Assembly (NCBI GenBank): GCA_000827495.1
Contig: KN817532.1
Coordinates: 129,388 to 193,387 of the forward strand
Source: Hypholoma sublateritium FD-334 SS-4
Lineage: Eukaryota > Basidiomycota > Agaricomycetes > Agaricales > Strophariaceae
Direction: 5' to 3'
DNA: 64,000 nt
The position numbers were made by a program, and so were the translations under genes. Shown here one piece after another: positions 8,346-19,829 of this stretch (within the stretch, counting starts at the first letter, position 1; each line of letters begins with the position of its first letter). The notes beneath the pieces were generated by a model. It saw only the letters and a program-made list of their open reading frames with translations, searched no databases and was not told the DNA's origin.

Positions 8346-11300
8346 ATGCCCGACCCGCAGTCGCCACCTGTGACAACTACAAACCCGGCTGCAGAGCGTC
8401 GGTCTCTACGCGTAAGCAACTCAGAGAAACGGGCCCAGGCAGCGGAAAAGTTGAAGCTTGAGGTAAAGTGTGCGTTAAATTGCACTGAACAACACTGATT
8501 TTGGCGGCTGGATTAGGGTAATGCCAAATTCGTTAAAGGCGACTGGGTTGGCGCGGCCGATCTTTACGCTCAAGCTATCAATATCCATGGCCCAAAGCCC
8601 GTGCTTTTGAGCAATATGGCCGCGGCCTACTTGAAGCTCGAGCTGTATGCACGCTTTCGTTAGATCTTGACCGTGCCGTTTGATTGACCTTGACAGATAC
8701 GACGAAGCGGAGTGGGCAACGACTACGGCTCTCGAGTACGATCCGTCATATGTCAAAGCGCGTTACAGAAGGGCTATGGCTAGGAAGGGCTTGACTCGCT
8801 ACAAATCTGCGAAAGCAGGTGCGTACTCCTTGATGGTTTATTTATGGATTGAGGGCATAATATCATGTTGGTATCCGGCGATTCAACAGACCTCAAATAT
8901 ATGCTCAAGCAAGAACCGAAGAGCGAAGAAGCGAAGAAGGAACTGCAAGATATCGAAGCACGAATAAAGACCGATCCGGGGCTTCCAGAGGAACCTGGCG
9001 AGAAACTCCCACACCCCGACGATCTGCCGTGGGCCTTGCTTTCTGGGTCGGAGACGGAAGACTGCAAACACACCGGAAATTATACGCCTTGTCGCTTCTA
9101 CAATCACTCCGGATGCACAAAAGGTGCTGAATGCACCTTCTCGCATGCTCCAGATGCAAAAAGTGTCAGGGACGAAATGTATGCTACTCATTCTGGGGCA
9201 TCTTTCTGAATTCCGTATTGACCGTTCCTTTCCAGCGGGAAGAATGTCTGTCTCCATTTTCTCATCGGAGATTGTGAATTTGGAGCAAAATGCCTCTACT
9301 CCCATTCACGAAAGTACCTGCCGCTGCAAAGTTGGTGGGACGACCCGGCGCAACTTCAAGCCGCAAGGGTGACGCTCCCGTATGTCGACGACTATGAAGA
9401 CCATCGGGAGCTGCACGATTTGCTCCTCAAGTATCCTAGCGCGAGAACTTACGCCTCACTTCAAGTGCGCGAAGCTGTTCTTTTTCATCTCAAACATCAA
9501 TTATCCGGCGCGAAGGCTAAAGTTGAGCAACGCAAGGCCTCGAAACCCGCTGGCACCTCCTCCAATGCGGCCAGCGGTGCCACCACTCCTACTACTCAGG
9601 CTGCGCAAACGCGTGCTAAATTTGTGTTGGTTCTTTCGTTCGACTGGCAGGACGCCCTTGCAAATATGCACTCGCATCTTATCTCTGGTCTGGAGAGCAA
9701 GATCGCCGCTGTGCATATTCGGAACTTCCAGCAAATGCCTGAAGCGTTGGAATGCCTCGAGTCGCCATCCCTTGTCAGCGTTTTGATCACTGATACCGGA
9801 ATCACAAACAGGGAGTACGCCAAAGTGCTCCACAAACTTGTCGCATATGTGAAAAAGGGCGGCTCAGTGGCATTCGGAGGTGCATTCGTATGTTTCATCC
9901 GCCCTACGGACTTCAGCAAGTTCATGAAGACGACATGGGGCCTCAATTGGGAGATGGGCTCGTATTTCCGCTCGCAGTTCTCAGTCAATCCGTCGAACGA
10001 CGTCGTCAAGAAGAATCCTTCACTGGTCAAATCATACAGCATGAAGTGCAGTCATGTCGCGGGCATCCAGCCGGAGATGGCGGTATACCACCAGACGGAC
10101 GAGTCGTATACGCAGTCGAACGTTTTTGATTCGCAGAAGACGAGTGATATATCGACCGGGGAGGCTCCCGCGGTGAGCGTTTCCTTGGGGAAAGGACGAC
10201 TTTCCATTTTAGGCGACGTGAACCAAGAGGACGAGTCGACCAATACTGTCCTGGCCATGCTTGGTGTCCTCGACGCGCCACAAGAGCCTCAAGCAGAAGC
10301 ATCACAGCCTCAAGTTCCGAAACCCCTGCAGGCTCAAACGTCCCAAGCCGAAAGTTCCAAATCAGCCAAATCAGTCACCAAGACGGAGGACCTGGCACTA
10401 GTTAAAGAAGATTCGAACAAAATAACAGACAAGTTCGTGCTTATTCTTGAACTGGAAGGCGACACCCATGTGGCGCAGAAATTCTCTCGACAACTCTCGG
10501 AGCTTTCTAAAAGGATCGTCGTGAAGACCCTCTATGAGTTCGACGTAAGAGAGGCCCACTCACTCTTGACTTCGCCAAACCTGCACGGCGTATATTTCAT
10601 GGACGAGGGAATTCAGAATATACAGAACCTTGGCTTCCGCATGGCGTTAGGGCCCTACGTTCACTCAGGCGGTCTGGTTGTCTTTGGTGGAGTGTTCGGA
10701 CCCAACATTGAGCATGACACTATATACCATATCTTCACAACGTTTGGCCTGAAGTGGACCCTGGGGTCTACCTGCAGGTGCGAAGCGCAGCTAAACAGGC
10801 ATCACGAAACGGCGACCAGGAACCCAACACTCAGCGAAGCATTTAACCTGAAAGCCGTCCACCTTCAGGGATTCCATCCCGAACACCTCTTCTACGAGCA
10901 GTATATTGACGAAGACGAAGCCAACGAGGGCTCACGTCCACCTCGAGGTGGTTCAATGGAGGCGCCTATCCTGCGCGCTCACGTAGGCAAGGGCCATGTG
11001 GGCTACATCGGTGACATTGGCCCAGAGCCGGAGAGCACCGACGTACTCCTGTCGATGTTCGAGCTGCTTACGCCTCCCAGGACTTTGGAGCCGTACTCCC
11101 AGAGATTTCTCATAATGCTGACAGGCTTCGAAGAACCGTTACTGCAAAAGCTCGTGCCTGATTTCATGAAAGACCTGCGCGGGAAGGTCGAGGTTGTCAT
11201 GGGCTTGTCTGAGACTGGGCTCTCGCACGCGCGAATCGTCGATCTCCTCTCGTCGAAAGACCTCGTTGGGGTCTTCGTCGGGGACACGAGCGTCCTACAG

Positions 11301-11753
11301 CCTTATAACGCCTACCTGCTCTCGAGCCTTGTCGAATACTCTAAGAACGGGGGGACCCTCGTCTTCGGCTGGCAGTTCAGCAAGGACGTGAGCACGCTGC
11401 AGTTCCGGCCGCTCTTCCGGGGCAACTGGGGGCTCGACTGGGAGATGGAGGGGAACTTCGAATGCAGCGTGAAGCGGAACTTCCATAACCCTTTGTTCAA
11501 AGACAAGCAGCCCGAGGAGCTGACGCTTCCAAAGAAGACGCGCGTCGAAGGCATCCATGTGAAGGGGATCACGAAGGAGATGGCTGTCTACTTTGCGCTG
11601 ACACAGAAGAAGCTGTGGAACCCAGACAAGAATATCTTCATGTCTGCCGTCGTGTTCGCAGAGGTGCAGAAGGGCCGCTTGGGCTATTTTGGGTCCGCCA
11701 ATCTTGATGGAGAAGGTCGTGATATCATCTACACCATGTTCGGGCTAGTCTAA
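8346..11753 (+). CDS. TPR, tandem CCCH zinc fingers and three Rossmann-like repeats
   Basis: 1057 residues from five exons: 8346-8462, 8517-8644, 8697-8818, 8890-9178, 9236-11753. Residues about 34-140 form three tetratricopeptide repeats of the Hsp90/Hsp70-cochaperone sort (LEGNAKFVKGDW, LLSNMAAAYLKL). Two CCCH fingers follow near residues 195-245, both C-x7-C-x5-C-x3-H, which usually bind RNA. A low-complexity linker leads to three tandem units (about 348-545, 618-820, 841-1050). Each starts with an F(V/L)(L/I)xL beta strand, then a GG(S/L/T)(V/L)xFG turn, a (W/F)GLxW segment and a (V/L)xG(I/F)xxE/H element. The units look like class I glutamine amidotransferase/ThuA-type folds, but I see no convincing catalytic Cys. 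Exact role unknown; an RNA- or chaperone-linked scaffold is inference. The last exon is 2.5 kb without introns. Confidence 0.82.
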
Positions 11754-14262
11754 AGTTGCCTCGATGTGCGTTGTTCGTTCGTCGTTTCCCAGATTTATCT
11801 TGAATCGGCCTCGAATACGACCTAGAGTAAATTACAATTCGCAGATATTCCGCGGTCAGAATTCCACCATCATGCGGCCGTTAAGCGCTTAGCGCTCTGT
11901 ATTAAGCGCCCTTGTACGTTTATGGCATATCCCATCACGTGGTGCCGCTCCGAAGTGGCTGCTTGCCAGCATCTTGCCATTTGAGTTGCAATTGACTTCT
12001 TTTAAGTTGTGTCTTAATGTGCGAGTTTGCTGCTTCTTGGTTCTATGTTCCTTCTTAGTGTTTAATTTCCCACATATTTTCACCGACAAACAAACTTCTA
12101 GAACATCGGGCAAATGGATGCAAGTTAGACAAGGGATTCTATTAAGTGGTTTATCGGCCTCACGTCAGCCTCACGAAATTTATATAGCTTCGCGAATTGC
12201 CATATGGGCCGGGAGAACGCGTGTGAGGTGGTCCCACAGGTGTCTAAAAAGCACACGATGACACAGATGATCGCAGAGAACAGACGATTCTGTCAACACA
12301 GAAGGAGGCGGATTCGGACGCCCTCCAAATATACCGCGCGAAGGCGTCCCATCAAACGCCCTTCTAGTTACTTTTAATGGGGCGGTTCTAGCAGCGCACT
12401 CCACCCGCGGTGGCCTGCGCGCGGGCGCGCTTCTGGGGTGTGCGCGTGCTGGGTCGCGTAATATTGGGTGTCGAGCGGCGGCGTGGGCACTCTGCTGACC
12501 GGGCACGCGCGCGGCCTCGAAGGCGGCGCCGTGCCATGGGTGCGCGACGCGGTGGGGGCGAGGGGGTGCAATTACAATACAATGGCATTAGCGTGCGGCG
12601 CGTGCTGTCGTATCAGCGTGTCGGCGCAGCCTGATTAAATGAATGCGGTGCTGGCACTGCCGTCACCGCTATCGCGTCGAGGCCCCACTGATCGTGCTTG
12701 CGCACCTGCGCAGGCGAATCGCGATATTCGTGCAGGCGAGTGCGGCCAATCGCCAGGCGCGCCGCAGGCCAATATTGCTATCTCCCGCGGGCACGGCCAC
12801 GCCGCTCCAATGTGCGTATGCAGTGACAGTAGTGGCCCTCATATCCTGCGTTCTGGCGCGTTCGGGCGACGCACTAAGCCCAGCACAAGCACCTGCCTCG
12901 TTATCGCAGGATATTCCCACCGAGATCCACGAGATAGGACGCTGGACAGTCGTGTATGCGGCCGAGGCGAGGCCGTGCGGCCGGGGATCTGTGCGCTTCG
13001 ACAGCGATGCCCGCATCTTCTGCTCGTTGCCGTATATATTATCTGCGAATATATGGTCGCTTATGGGGTGCATCAGGCTGATAGGCATCCGGGTGCGAGC
13101 CCGCTCGGCGCATAGATGCAGAACGCGCTAGAGACGCACCCCCGGCGCGCGCCAGCGCGCGGCAAGCGCCTCGAGGCAGCGAGCTCACCTGCCGCTGCGT
13201 CCCAGACGCCCAGTCTTCCGTCTATTTCCGGAGATGAGGTCCGCCGGGGGACGTCTATTTCATTCATATCCTACATACGCACAGCGCGCGCAACGCAGAT
13301 CCCACCGTGCCAGTGGTGCCGTCTTATCGCGCACATTACTGGCACATAATACATATGCGCTTGACAAGCAGCACAATAGCATTCGACGGGGGCAGTACCC
13401 GGCGACCGCACCCCGCAGTCTGGACAGGACACGCGCGGTGCGCGCGCGGCGCGTCGCGTAAACCTCGGCGAATACATACCCCTGCCAGGGCTGCCCGAGC
13501 TTCTTCTGAGCACACGGCCCTGACTGGCGTACCCCGCACTCCGTCATCGCGGCGGCGGCATGTGCACGCGGGTCCGGGCCTGGGCCCTGCGGGCCGCCAG
13601 GGCGCCGCACTGCCGCGCTGATGCAGCAGTGACTAGCGCGCGCCTGCGCGATGGGCGCTGGCCGAGGCGAAAGTCGCTGTGCGTATTGTGTACATAGCCA
13701 AGCACAGAAAACCGTGCACGAACGCGCGGAACGCACGGCAGCCTGAGGTCCAGATAGCGTTCGTCGTCCGTGCGGTATAACGAAAACCGCCATCTCCAGT
13801 TGAACCCTGTGCCGGAGGCCGGAATGGGGCAATGACGCAGCGGTGTGCCCAAACGGCCCCATTGGGCGCGCGCGCTGGCGCTTCCCAGGCGCGTCAGCTG
13901 TCGACAAGTACATATTGAGATTTCAATGTGTACGGACACATGTCCATGTCGCCCAGCGGGCCCCCGCACGCCGCATGCACGCGCGCCAAGGCCTGCGTCC
14001 GAGTCATGCAGGTGCAGGTTGGCGCGCGGCAGGTAAGAACTTGACGAGAAGGACGCAGGGCGGGGCGGCGAGTGCGGCACCCAAGGGTCTCGGCCGCAGG
14101 GTCGCGTCGCGACCCAACGGGATGGACGCACCCAAGGACCCCCGAATATACGTACTTCTGATAGAGGCTGGATACCGCAAAGTCGGGTTTTTGTCCGCGC
14201 ATTCTGAATTTCCCACGCTTTCTGACTTCGTTTTTGGAGGGTGCAAACATTATTTCAATCAT
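11754..14262. other. Long gene-free stretch, CpG-rich from about 12.3 kb
   Basis: 11754-12300 is ordinary AT-rich spacer. From about 12300 to 14150 the DNA becomes strongly GC- and CpG-rich with overlapping open frames on both strands (up to 217 codons). None has a recognisable domain, and their composition (Arg/Ala/Cys/His) is that expected of GC-rich noncoding DNA. The initiator tRNA-Met follows directly. A decayed repeat or a CpG island are possible; I cannot decide. Confidence 0.5.
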
Positions 14263-14334
14263 AGCAGCATGGCGCAGTGGCAGCGCGCGGGGCCCATAAC
14301 CCCGAGGTCACTCGATCGAAACGAGTTGCTGCTA
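14263..14334 (+). tRNA. Initiator tRNA-Met (CAT)
   Basis: A 72-nt cloverleaf. The 7-bp acceptor stem (AGCAGCA with TGCTGCT) starts with A:T, the mark of eukaryotic initiator tRNA. The D-arm contains GGCGCAGTGG, the anticodon stem CGGGG/CCCCG surrounds loop CCCATAA with anticodon CAT, and the T-arm ACTCG-ATCGAAA-CGAGT carries the A-T-C-G-A-A-A loop characteristic of initiators instead of TTC. The discriminator base is A and there is no intron. A short T-run (TTTT) follows about 10 nt later as a Pol III stop. Confidence 0.95.
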
Positions 14335-14975
14335 TAAATAATCTTTTGAACAATTTTATTGCTCTCCGTAGGTCGTTGTTTACCACGAATCTCCATGATT
14401 CATGAATCAGGATTGACAAAGGAAGATTCGATTTACGCGATGTGTGCATTTTCAAAACAATGATTGTCGAATCTTTGAAAGATGTTACAATGTACGTAGA
14501 CGAAGTCACGAACGCCTTGAAGTTCCAACATAAATTTACAAGCTCGACTAGGGAATCCAGGGGAAAATAGAATAAGAATTTATAAAACTGGGATACCTTC
14601 ATGTGGTAAATGTTCGTGTTCACGGAGTTTCAACGTTTTTAAATGCCAACGCAAAAGGTTGAAAGTTAACGTTAAAGAGCAACCCAATTTACAAGCAGTG
14701 TGGATGACAATTCGGAGCCTGGGAAAATCTCCGCTGTTTTCCTTTCAGGCCCAGGCCCAACTCAGGCCTCAGGCTTGCTCATCCACCACTTGTGCGACTG
14801 ACTTTTCTTGCTGATCGATTAATGACAGATTTACTTGTGCCATATATCGTCGTAATGGCATAATGGCTCACCAATCTCACTTTGAAGTTCGCGGCGGCAC
14901 GACGTTCAACACAACTGGACTTCCTCAGGCAATCTGACAACCATACGACCGCAGGGAGGCCACATACCTCGTTTC
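14335..14975. other. Intergenic, nothing recognised beyond a Pol III T-run
   Basis: AT-rich spacer after the tRNA. TTTT soon after the tRNA end fits Pol III termination. A small ATG ORF near 14864 stops after 24 codons. No RNA gene or domain recognised. Confidence 0.5.
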
Positions 14976-15854
14976 ATGGCTTCTCGCGATCTAGATATCA
15001 CGAGGAACTGTCTAAGGACATCTCTTTCGAGGGCTTCCGGAGTGAAGGATGGTGATGATACTAGTCAGAGCATATATTGGACACCCTGCGGCCCTTCTCT
15101 GGATCTTCATCTAGGCCTCGATTTCTCTCTCACGAATTGGGGCTTCGAACGTACCAATCTTTCTCTGTGTAATGACCCATCTATACAGAACACTTGCACC
15201 CAGGCGCACACACGTAGCTCAAATATATCCAGCCAGCCAGCCGGTCATGGCGACGCCGATTGTCTTGCCACACCGGACTGTCAACAAGACACTTTCATTT
15301 CTTCGAATTCTGGGTCAATTTCTTGGCTGAATACCACTACTAGCTCTGTTCAACGTTTTCCTTCGACGGCCTCGATCATTCGGTTTTTGGGGGGTATTGG
15401 CGATGAATGGCTTCCATCTGAACCGAACCGCGGTTTTTGCGTACCTGCAAATTGGGGCCAACCTGTGTTTGCGGACTCTAGTTTTGATATCACTTTGGAA
15501 GACTCTCCAGAATCATGGGGAGACCGCAAATACGATGAACTCCGAGCTCCAGCACGCATACCCACCTTGTTAGCGCCTTATGAGCATTCCGATATTGTGC
15601 CCCCTCAAACCGGTACCGACGTGGTACTTCATGGGCTTCACCCGATAGCCAGATCACTCGAACCTTTGAACACCTTATGGACCTTCGATGAACAGGTCAC
15701 CATCGCCCTTTTACATGCTCGAATGAGTCAGAGCCGGGAAAAGTCGGAGCAATTCACAGAGGACTATGTTTCGAAAAATGGGCTAATCGCGACGATTGCG
15801 GATAGAGTCTTCAGCTCCGCCAAGCGATGCTTCAATAAGAATCAACGACGGTGA
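14976..15854 (+). CDS. Hypothetical protein, single exon, no domain recognised
   Basis: 292 codons from ATG to TGA without an intron. The protein is polar, Ser/Thr/Asp-rich and probably mostly disordered, with repeated W/F-L-G-type motifs (LGLDFSLTNWGFE, FLGGIGDEW) and a more helical C-terminus (residues about 230-292) rich in Lys/Arg/Gln. I recognise no family. The composition is not that of the surrounding noncoding DNA and the ORF is longer than chance would favour, so a real gene is likely but unproven. No signal peptide or membrane segment. It could be an orphan regulator. Confidence 0.45.
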   Translation: MASRDLDITRNCLRTSLSRASGVKDGDDTSQSIYWTPCGPSLDLHLGLDFSLTNWGFERTNLSLCNDPSIQNTCTQAHTRSSNISSQPAGHGDADCLATPDCQQDTFISSNSGSISWLNTTTSSVQRFPSTASIIRFLGGIGDEWLPSEPNRGFCVPANWGQPVFADSSFDITLEDSPESWGDRKYDELRAPARIPTLLAPYEHSDIVPPQTGTDVVLHGLHPIARSLEPLNTLWTFDEQVTIALLHARMSQSREKSEQFTEDYVSKNGLIATIADRVFSSAKRCFNKNQRR

Positions 15855-16297
15855 CCTTCGTTGAGCGAATGTCTGGGATATTTGTAGCCCAACTATTACT
15901 TAAAACCCTGTTTTTCTATGCCTGTCGGCTGCCAGTGACACCTGCCTACAGTCGCTCCCTGTCGCCATCCATGCGCTCGCGATGATGGTACTCGATATAT
16001 CTCAAACGATCACCCAAACCGAAACTACATCAATGGCTCCGTATCCCTACATGCTCTGAATATCCGAGCCCTTCGAGTCAATCAATCCGATCACACAGGC
16101 CGGCAGTCCCTTAGCTGTTTACAAAGTGTTTACGTCACCCATGATTCATCCCGTTTTCTCCCGACCCAGATTTTCAAATCTTCGTATATAAGATGGTCGG
16201 CCAATCGTGTGCTCGACCCATAACTTCTGCATAATTCCGATATTCAAGGCTATTCAACGTTGCCAACAAGCAAGCAACAAGTGTCGTATTTACGACG
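15855..16297. other. Intergenic with promoter of the NADH dehydrogenase gene
   Basis: Nothing recognised except the TATA-like element listed separately. Confidence 0.45.
16185..16192 (+). promoter_or_regulatory. TATA-like box of the type II NADH dehydrogenase gene
   Basis: TATATAAG lies about 105 bp upstream of the proposed start codon, leaving room for a 5' leader of about 75 nt. Confidence 0.4.
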
Positions 16298-18661
16298 ATG
16301 AATGTTCGTGTCCTTCCTATATCCCTCAAAATGTCAGCTGGCAGGCTTCGTCCGTCCATACGACACTTTAGCTCCTCCTTGCCGAGAAACAAGCAACGAG
16401 TTGTGATATTGGGCTCAGGCTGGGGAGGCTATAGTGTGCTACGGGGGATTAACAAGAAAGATTACGGTGTGCCTTATACTGAAATAACCGAAACCATTTA
16501 TTGACTTTGTGCAGACGTAGTTGTGATCTCGCCCAACACCTATTTTAATTTCACGCCATTACTTGCTAGTACGGCTGTCGGAACTCTCGAATTTAGGTGC
16601 GCTATCGAACCGGTGAGTGTACTGAAGATGATGTTTCCCACACTTCCCTTTATTAACTTTCATATCCAGGTACGACGATACGCACCTGAAGTGGTATGTC
16701 ATGACCATCATGCTTGAATAACGCGGCTAAAATTTCTGGATATCAGACATTCTATCAAGCCTGGTGCGACAAAATAGGTACTGAACATCCCTTTTACTGA
16801 GATCATTTTACTCGGCCAACAAAATATATTTACTAGATTTCCAGAACAAAAAACTGCAATGCGTCAGCTTTGTTTCCTTCTGGAATCCCCCTCTTCTTTA
16901 AATAAAAATGCAGATGCCTGCGACGCGTCCCCTGGATGCAGAACCAACCGGTGATACAGATGCCCTCATAACGAAAGGAGCCCCATTCACTGTTCATTAC
17001 GACAAATTGATCATTGCCGTCGGCGCCTACTCCCAGAGTGAGCTAGTAACATCATCGATTACCGTCTTGCTACTCACGATAGATCTTTTTCTCAAATAGC
17101 GTTCAATATCCCAGGCGTCAAAGAACATGCTCATTTCTTGAAAGATGTGAAAGATGCTCGGAAGATTCGCGGCCGAATTTTTGAATGTTCGTTCCAGTTG
17201 GTGTCATCGAGCATTCCGCACAATGGGCTTACATGACAACCTTTCTAGGTTTTGAACAGGCTAGTCAACCGTCTCTGTCTGACGTGGAACGTCGACATCT
17301 CCTCAATTTCTGTATCGTGGGTGCGGAAAAAGTTTACTCTTTCGGATCTCTCTTCTCATACTTCTGGATACCATATAGGAGGAGGACCAACCGGAATTGA
17401 ATTTGCGGCAGAGTTACACGATCTCATCCACTCGGACATCACGAAACACCACCCGACACTGGCTCGACTCTGTAAAATTACAGTATATGATGTAGCGCCA
17501 GAAATCCTCGGAAGTTTTGATCAGTCACTACGAAAGTAATGTTTATTCTTTTGGTCTTGGAACACCATTCTCTTTAACTACCTTGAATGAAGGTACACGG
17601 AGAAGACTCTATCGCGTGAAGGCATCAGCATTCTGACAAACCACCATGTCGAGCGCGTAGAAAAGGTACCTTTTTCTCACTTATTGCACGTTGTTTATGA
17701 ATCACTTATGTCTCACTCAAGGGGAAAATGATAGTCAAGGAGATTGGAGAAGGTCTGTGAAGCACCTCTTTGAATGTTCAACTCTAATCGTCGTCACCTC
17801 AGTTCCATTCGGCCTTCTTGTTTGGAGCACTGGACTTGCTCCCAACCCCGTTGTTGAAGCAGTGACGGATGTGAAAAAGGATCCTAAGACCTCAAGGTAT
17901 AACTATGGTGTCTCCTTAACTGTCTACCTGACATGCTCATGCGCCATCAGCCTTATCACAGATGAGAACCTGAATGTTATCACGGAGAACAAGCTGCCGA
18001 ACCCAGATGTGTGGGCCGTCGGTGATGCCGCTCAGATATTTGACATGCCCCTGCCTTCAACTTCACAGGGTGCGCTCTATGATGATATTATGTGTATATT
18101 TATATTTTGAGCGCTCACACTTGCTTGTAGTCGCGGCGCAGAAGGCGAAATATGTCATGAAAAAGCTCAACAAACTTGCAAAAGGAAAGGACTTGCAAAC
18201 ACCTTTTTCTTTCGAAAATCGCGGAAGCCTCGCGTACATTGGAAACTGGTCAGTCAAACGATCTAGTAATTGTATTTGTTAATGTCCTATTTCTGCGACA
18301 TTAGGAAAGCGATATATGACAGATCCGCGTCCTCTCCGGATGACGGATTCTTAACAAAAGAAACTGGACGAACGGCTTGGCTATTGTGGCGCTCCGCTTA
18401 TTTTACAATGGCTTTGAGTACAAGAAACAAGTACGTGGTCCGCATTTTATGTCGAACTCTAACTGAAACACAATGCTCCCTAGGATACTGATTCCAACCT
18501 ACTGGTAAGCTTCCTGTTGATACAATTGCACACACAAATTTATACATTAGCTTACCTTTGAAGGTTCTTGAACTGTAAGCTTTCGTTTCGTTATTCCTAT
18601 CATTTCGTGTCCATTAAATCACATGGAAGGGATATTTGGTCGTGATTTAACTCGGTTCTAA
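16298..18661 (+). CDS. Mitochondrial type II (alternative) NADH:ubiquinone oxidoreductase
   Basis: A non-proton-pumping flavoprotein that passes electrons from NADH to ubiquinone at the inner mitochondrial membrane. 470 residues from 18 exons: 16298-16466, 16515-16612, 16670-16693, 16747-16777, 16837-16862, 16914-17037, 17100-17186, 17249-17320, 17379-17535, 17593-17665, 17722-17752, 17803-17896, 17951-18069, 18131-18248, 18305-18430, 18484-18504, 18564-18574, 18630-18661. The N-terminus is basic and hydroxylated (mitochondrial presequence). FAD-binding GSGWGG at about 39-44, NADH-binding [12 protein letters not shown] near 210, a WAVGDAA FAD motif, and the typical end [10 protein letters not shown]. 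No EF-hand insertion. Whether it faces matrix or intermembrane space cannot be told. Several exons are tiny; the 11-bp exon 17 is supported by the conserved C-terminus. Confidence 0.92.
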
Positions 18662-18873
18662 TTCGAACTGCAACATTGTACAAGCATTTTATAATGTGGT
18701 AAGATTTATAAGGAGGGTATTATCTGTTATAATTTCTGAACTATGTATATCACAGCCTGCTATGAATTGTTACAGTAAAACTACAGAAATATAATATACA
18801 AGAACCATGAACGTTGAACGCGGATCCATCTCAAAGTGGCGGGCAATGGGAAAGGCTGAGCGCATGATCAATA

Positions 18874-19829
18874 TTATGCCGAAACCATCTTACGCGACAT
18901 GATGCCCGCTAGTCGCGAAAAAATCAGTGAGATGGAAAGAACGAAGCAGTCAACGAACTTACCTTCGAATTTGTCGGCGTCCGAATCATCTCCAGTTCGA
19001 ATCGCCTCAACCCCTTTCCAAAAGCCATCGCCAAAGTTACTCTGCCTGAGCGCTGCTTCACTGACACCGTGACCTTGCAAACTTCTGAGCATGTCTGTCC
19101 ACGAGCCTTCGAGGCCTTTGGATGCTTCAAAGACACCATCCTTATTAACGCCCACGTGGGCCACATGCTTGAAAGACAAGGGAGCCGGAGACGAGATCAG
19201 GGAGCGTAACGATTTCGACCTAGTGGCGAAATTGACTTTCCCGCCCCTCGTCTTCTTGGCTTGCTCTACACGAGTTGAACAAAAGGTTAACGAAACATTC
19301 ACGCGCCGAATGAGACAAGATACCTACGACCTCCCGAAATCTGACTTAGGACCTTTTTGCCAAACAATGTAGCCTCGTCGTCGTCATTGAAGAGGAAGCC
19401 ATATCTTCGTGTCTGATAAGAGTATAATAAAATGGTGAGTCCCCAATCTTTGCGCTGCATGAATACGCGACGAACCCTTCCTTGGAATACATGGAAAAAA
19501 GGCCTGTCTTCCATGTATTGGAAATTTTCAGGAAATTTGAACATCCACACCGTCCTTCCTGTCTCATCATCGGCGAGACGGAACCAGTGCTTCTCAGTGT
19601 CGCTGATGCCTTGTTCAATAGAGTAAGGGGTGTCAACGTCCCGTCCGAATGTGAGGGTACCCTTCCAATGAGAGTAAACCCATTGACTGTCTTTGACACT
19701 GAGCTTCGTATGATATACACGTGCACCAGCAACTGCGAGAACCGTGTACGGGACCTGCTCAAGTCCGGAGAATGAGCCGTTTCGTTCAACCCCTCGTGCG
19801 TTGGCTGACGCTATCGAATCAAAAGACAT
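18874..19829 (-). CDS. WH1 (EVH1) plus CRIB-domain protein, WASP-related
   Basis: 273 residues from three exons: 19829-19346, 19265-18963, 18908-18874. Residues about 15-155 form a WASP-type WH1 domain (YTVLAVAGARVYH, WKGTLTFGRD, WMFKFPENFQY, RRYGFLFND). WH1 domains bind proline-rich partners such as verprolin/WIP. Then comes a full CRIB motif (ISSPAPLSFKHVAHVG, matching IxSxP..FxHxxHVG), which binds GTP-loaded Cdc42/Rac. There is no proline-rich region and no VCA tail, so it cannot activate Arp2/3 as WASP does and may be an adaptor or competitor. The first intron (19345-19266) is the least certain: donor GTCAGA was chosen because it keeps the CRIB frame. Convergent with the NADH dehydrogenase gene, 212 bp apart. 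Confidence 0.85.

Noticed and set aside
13260..13913. 217-codon minus-strand ORF in GC-rich DNA
   Set aside because: Arg/Ala/Cys/His-rich with no domain, overlapped by equally long frames on the other strand; typical of GC-rich noncoding DNA.
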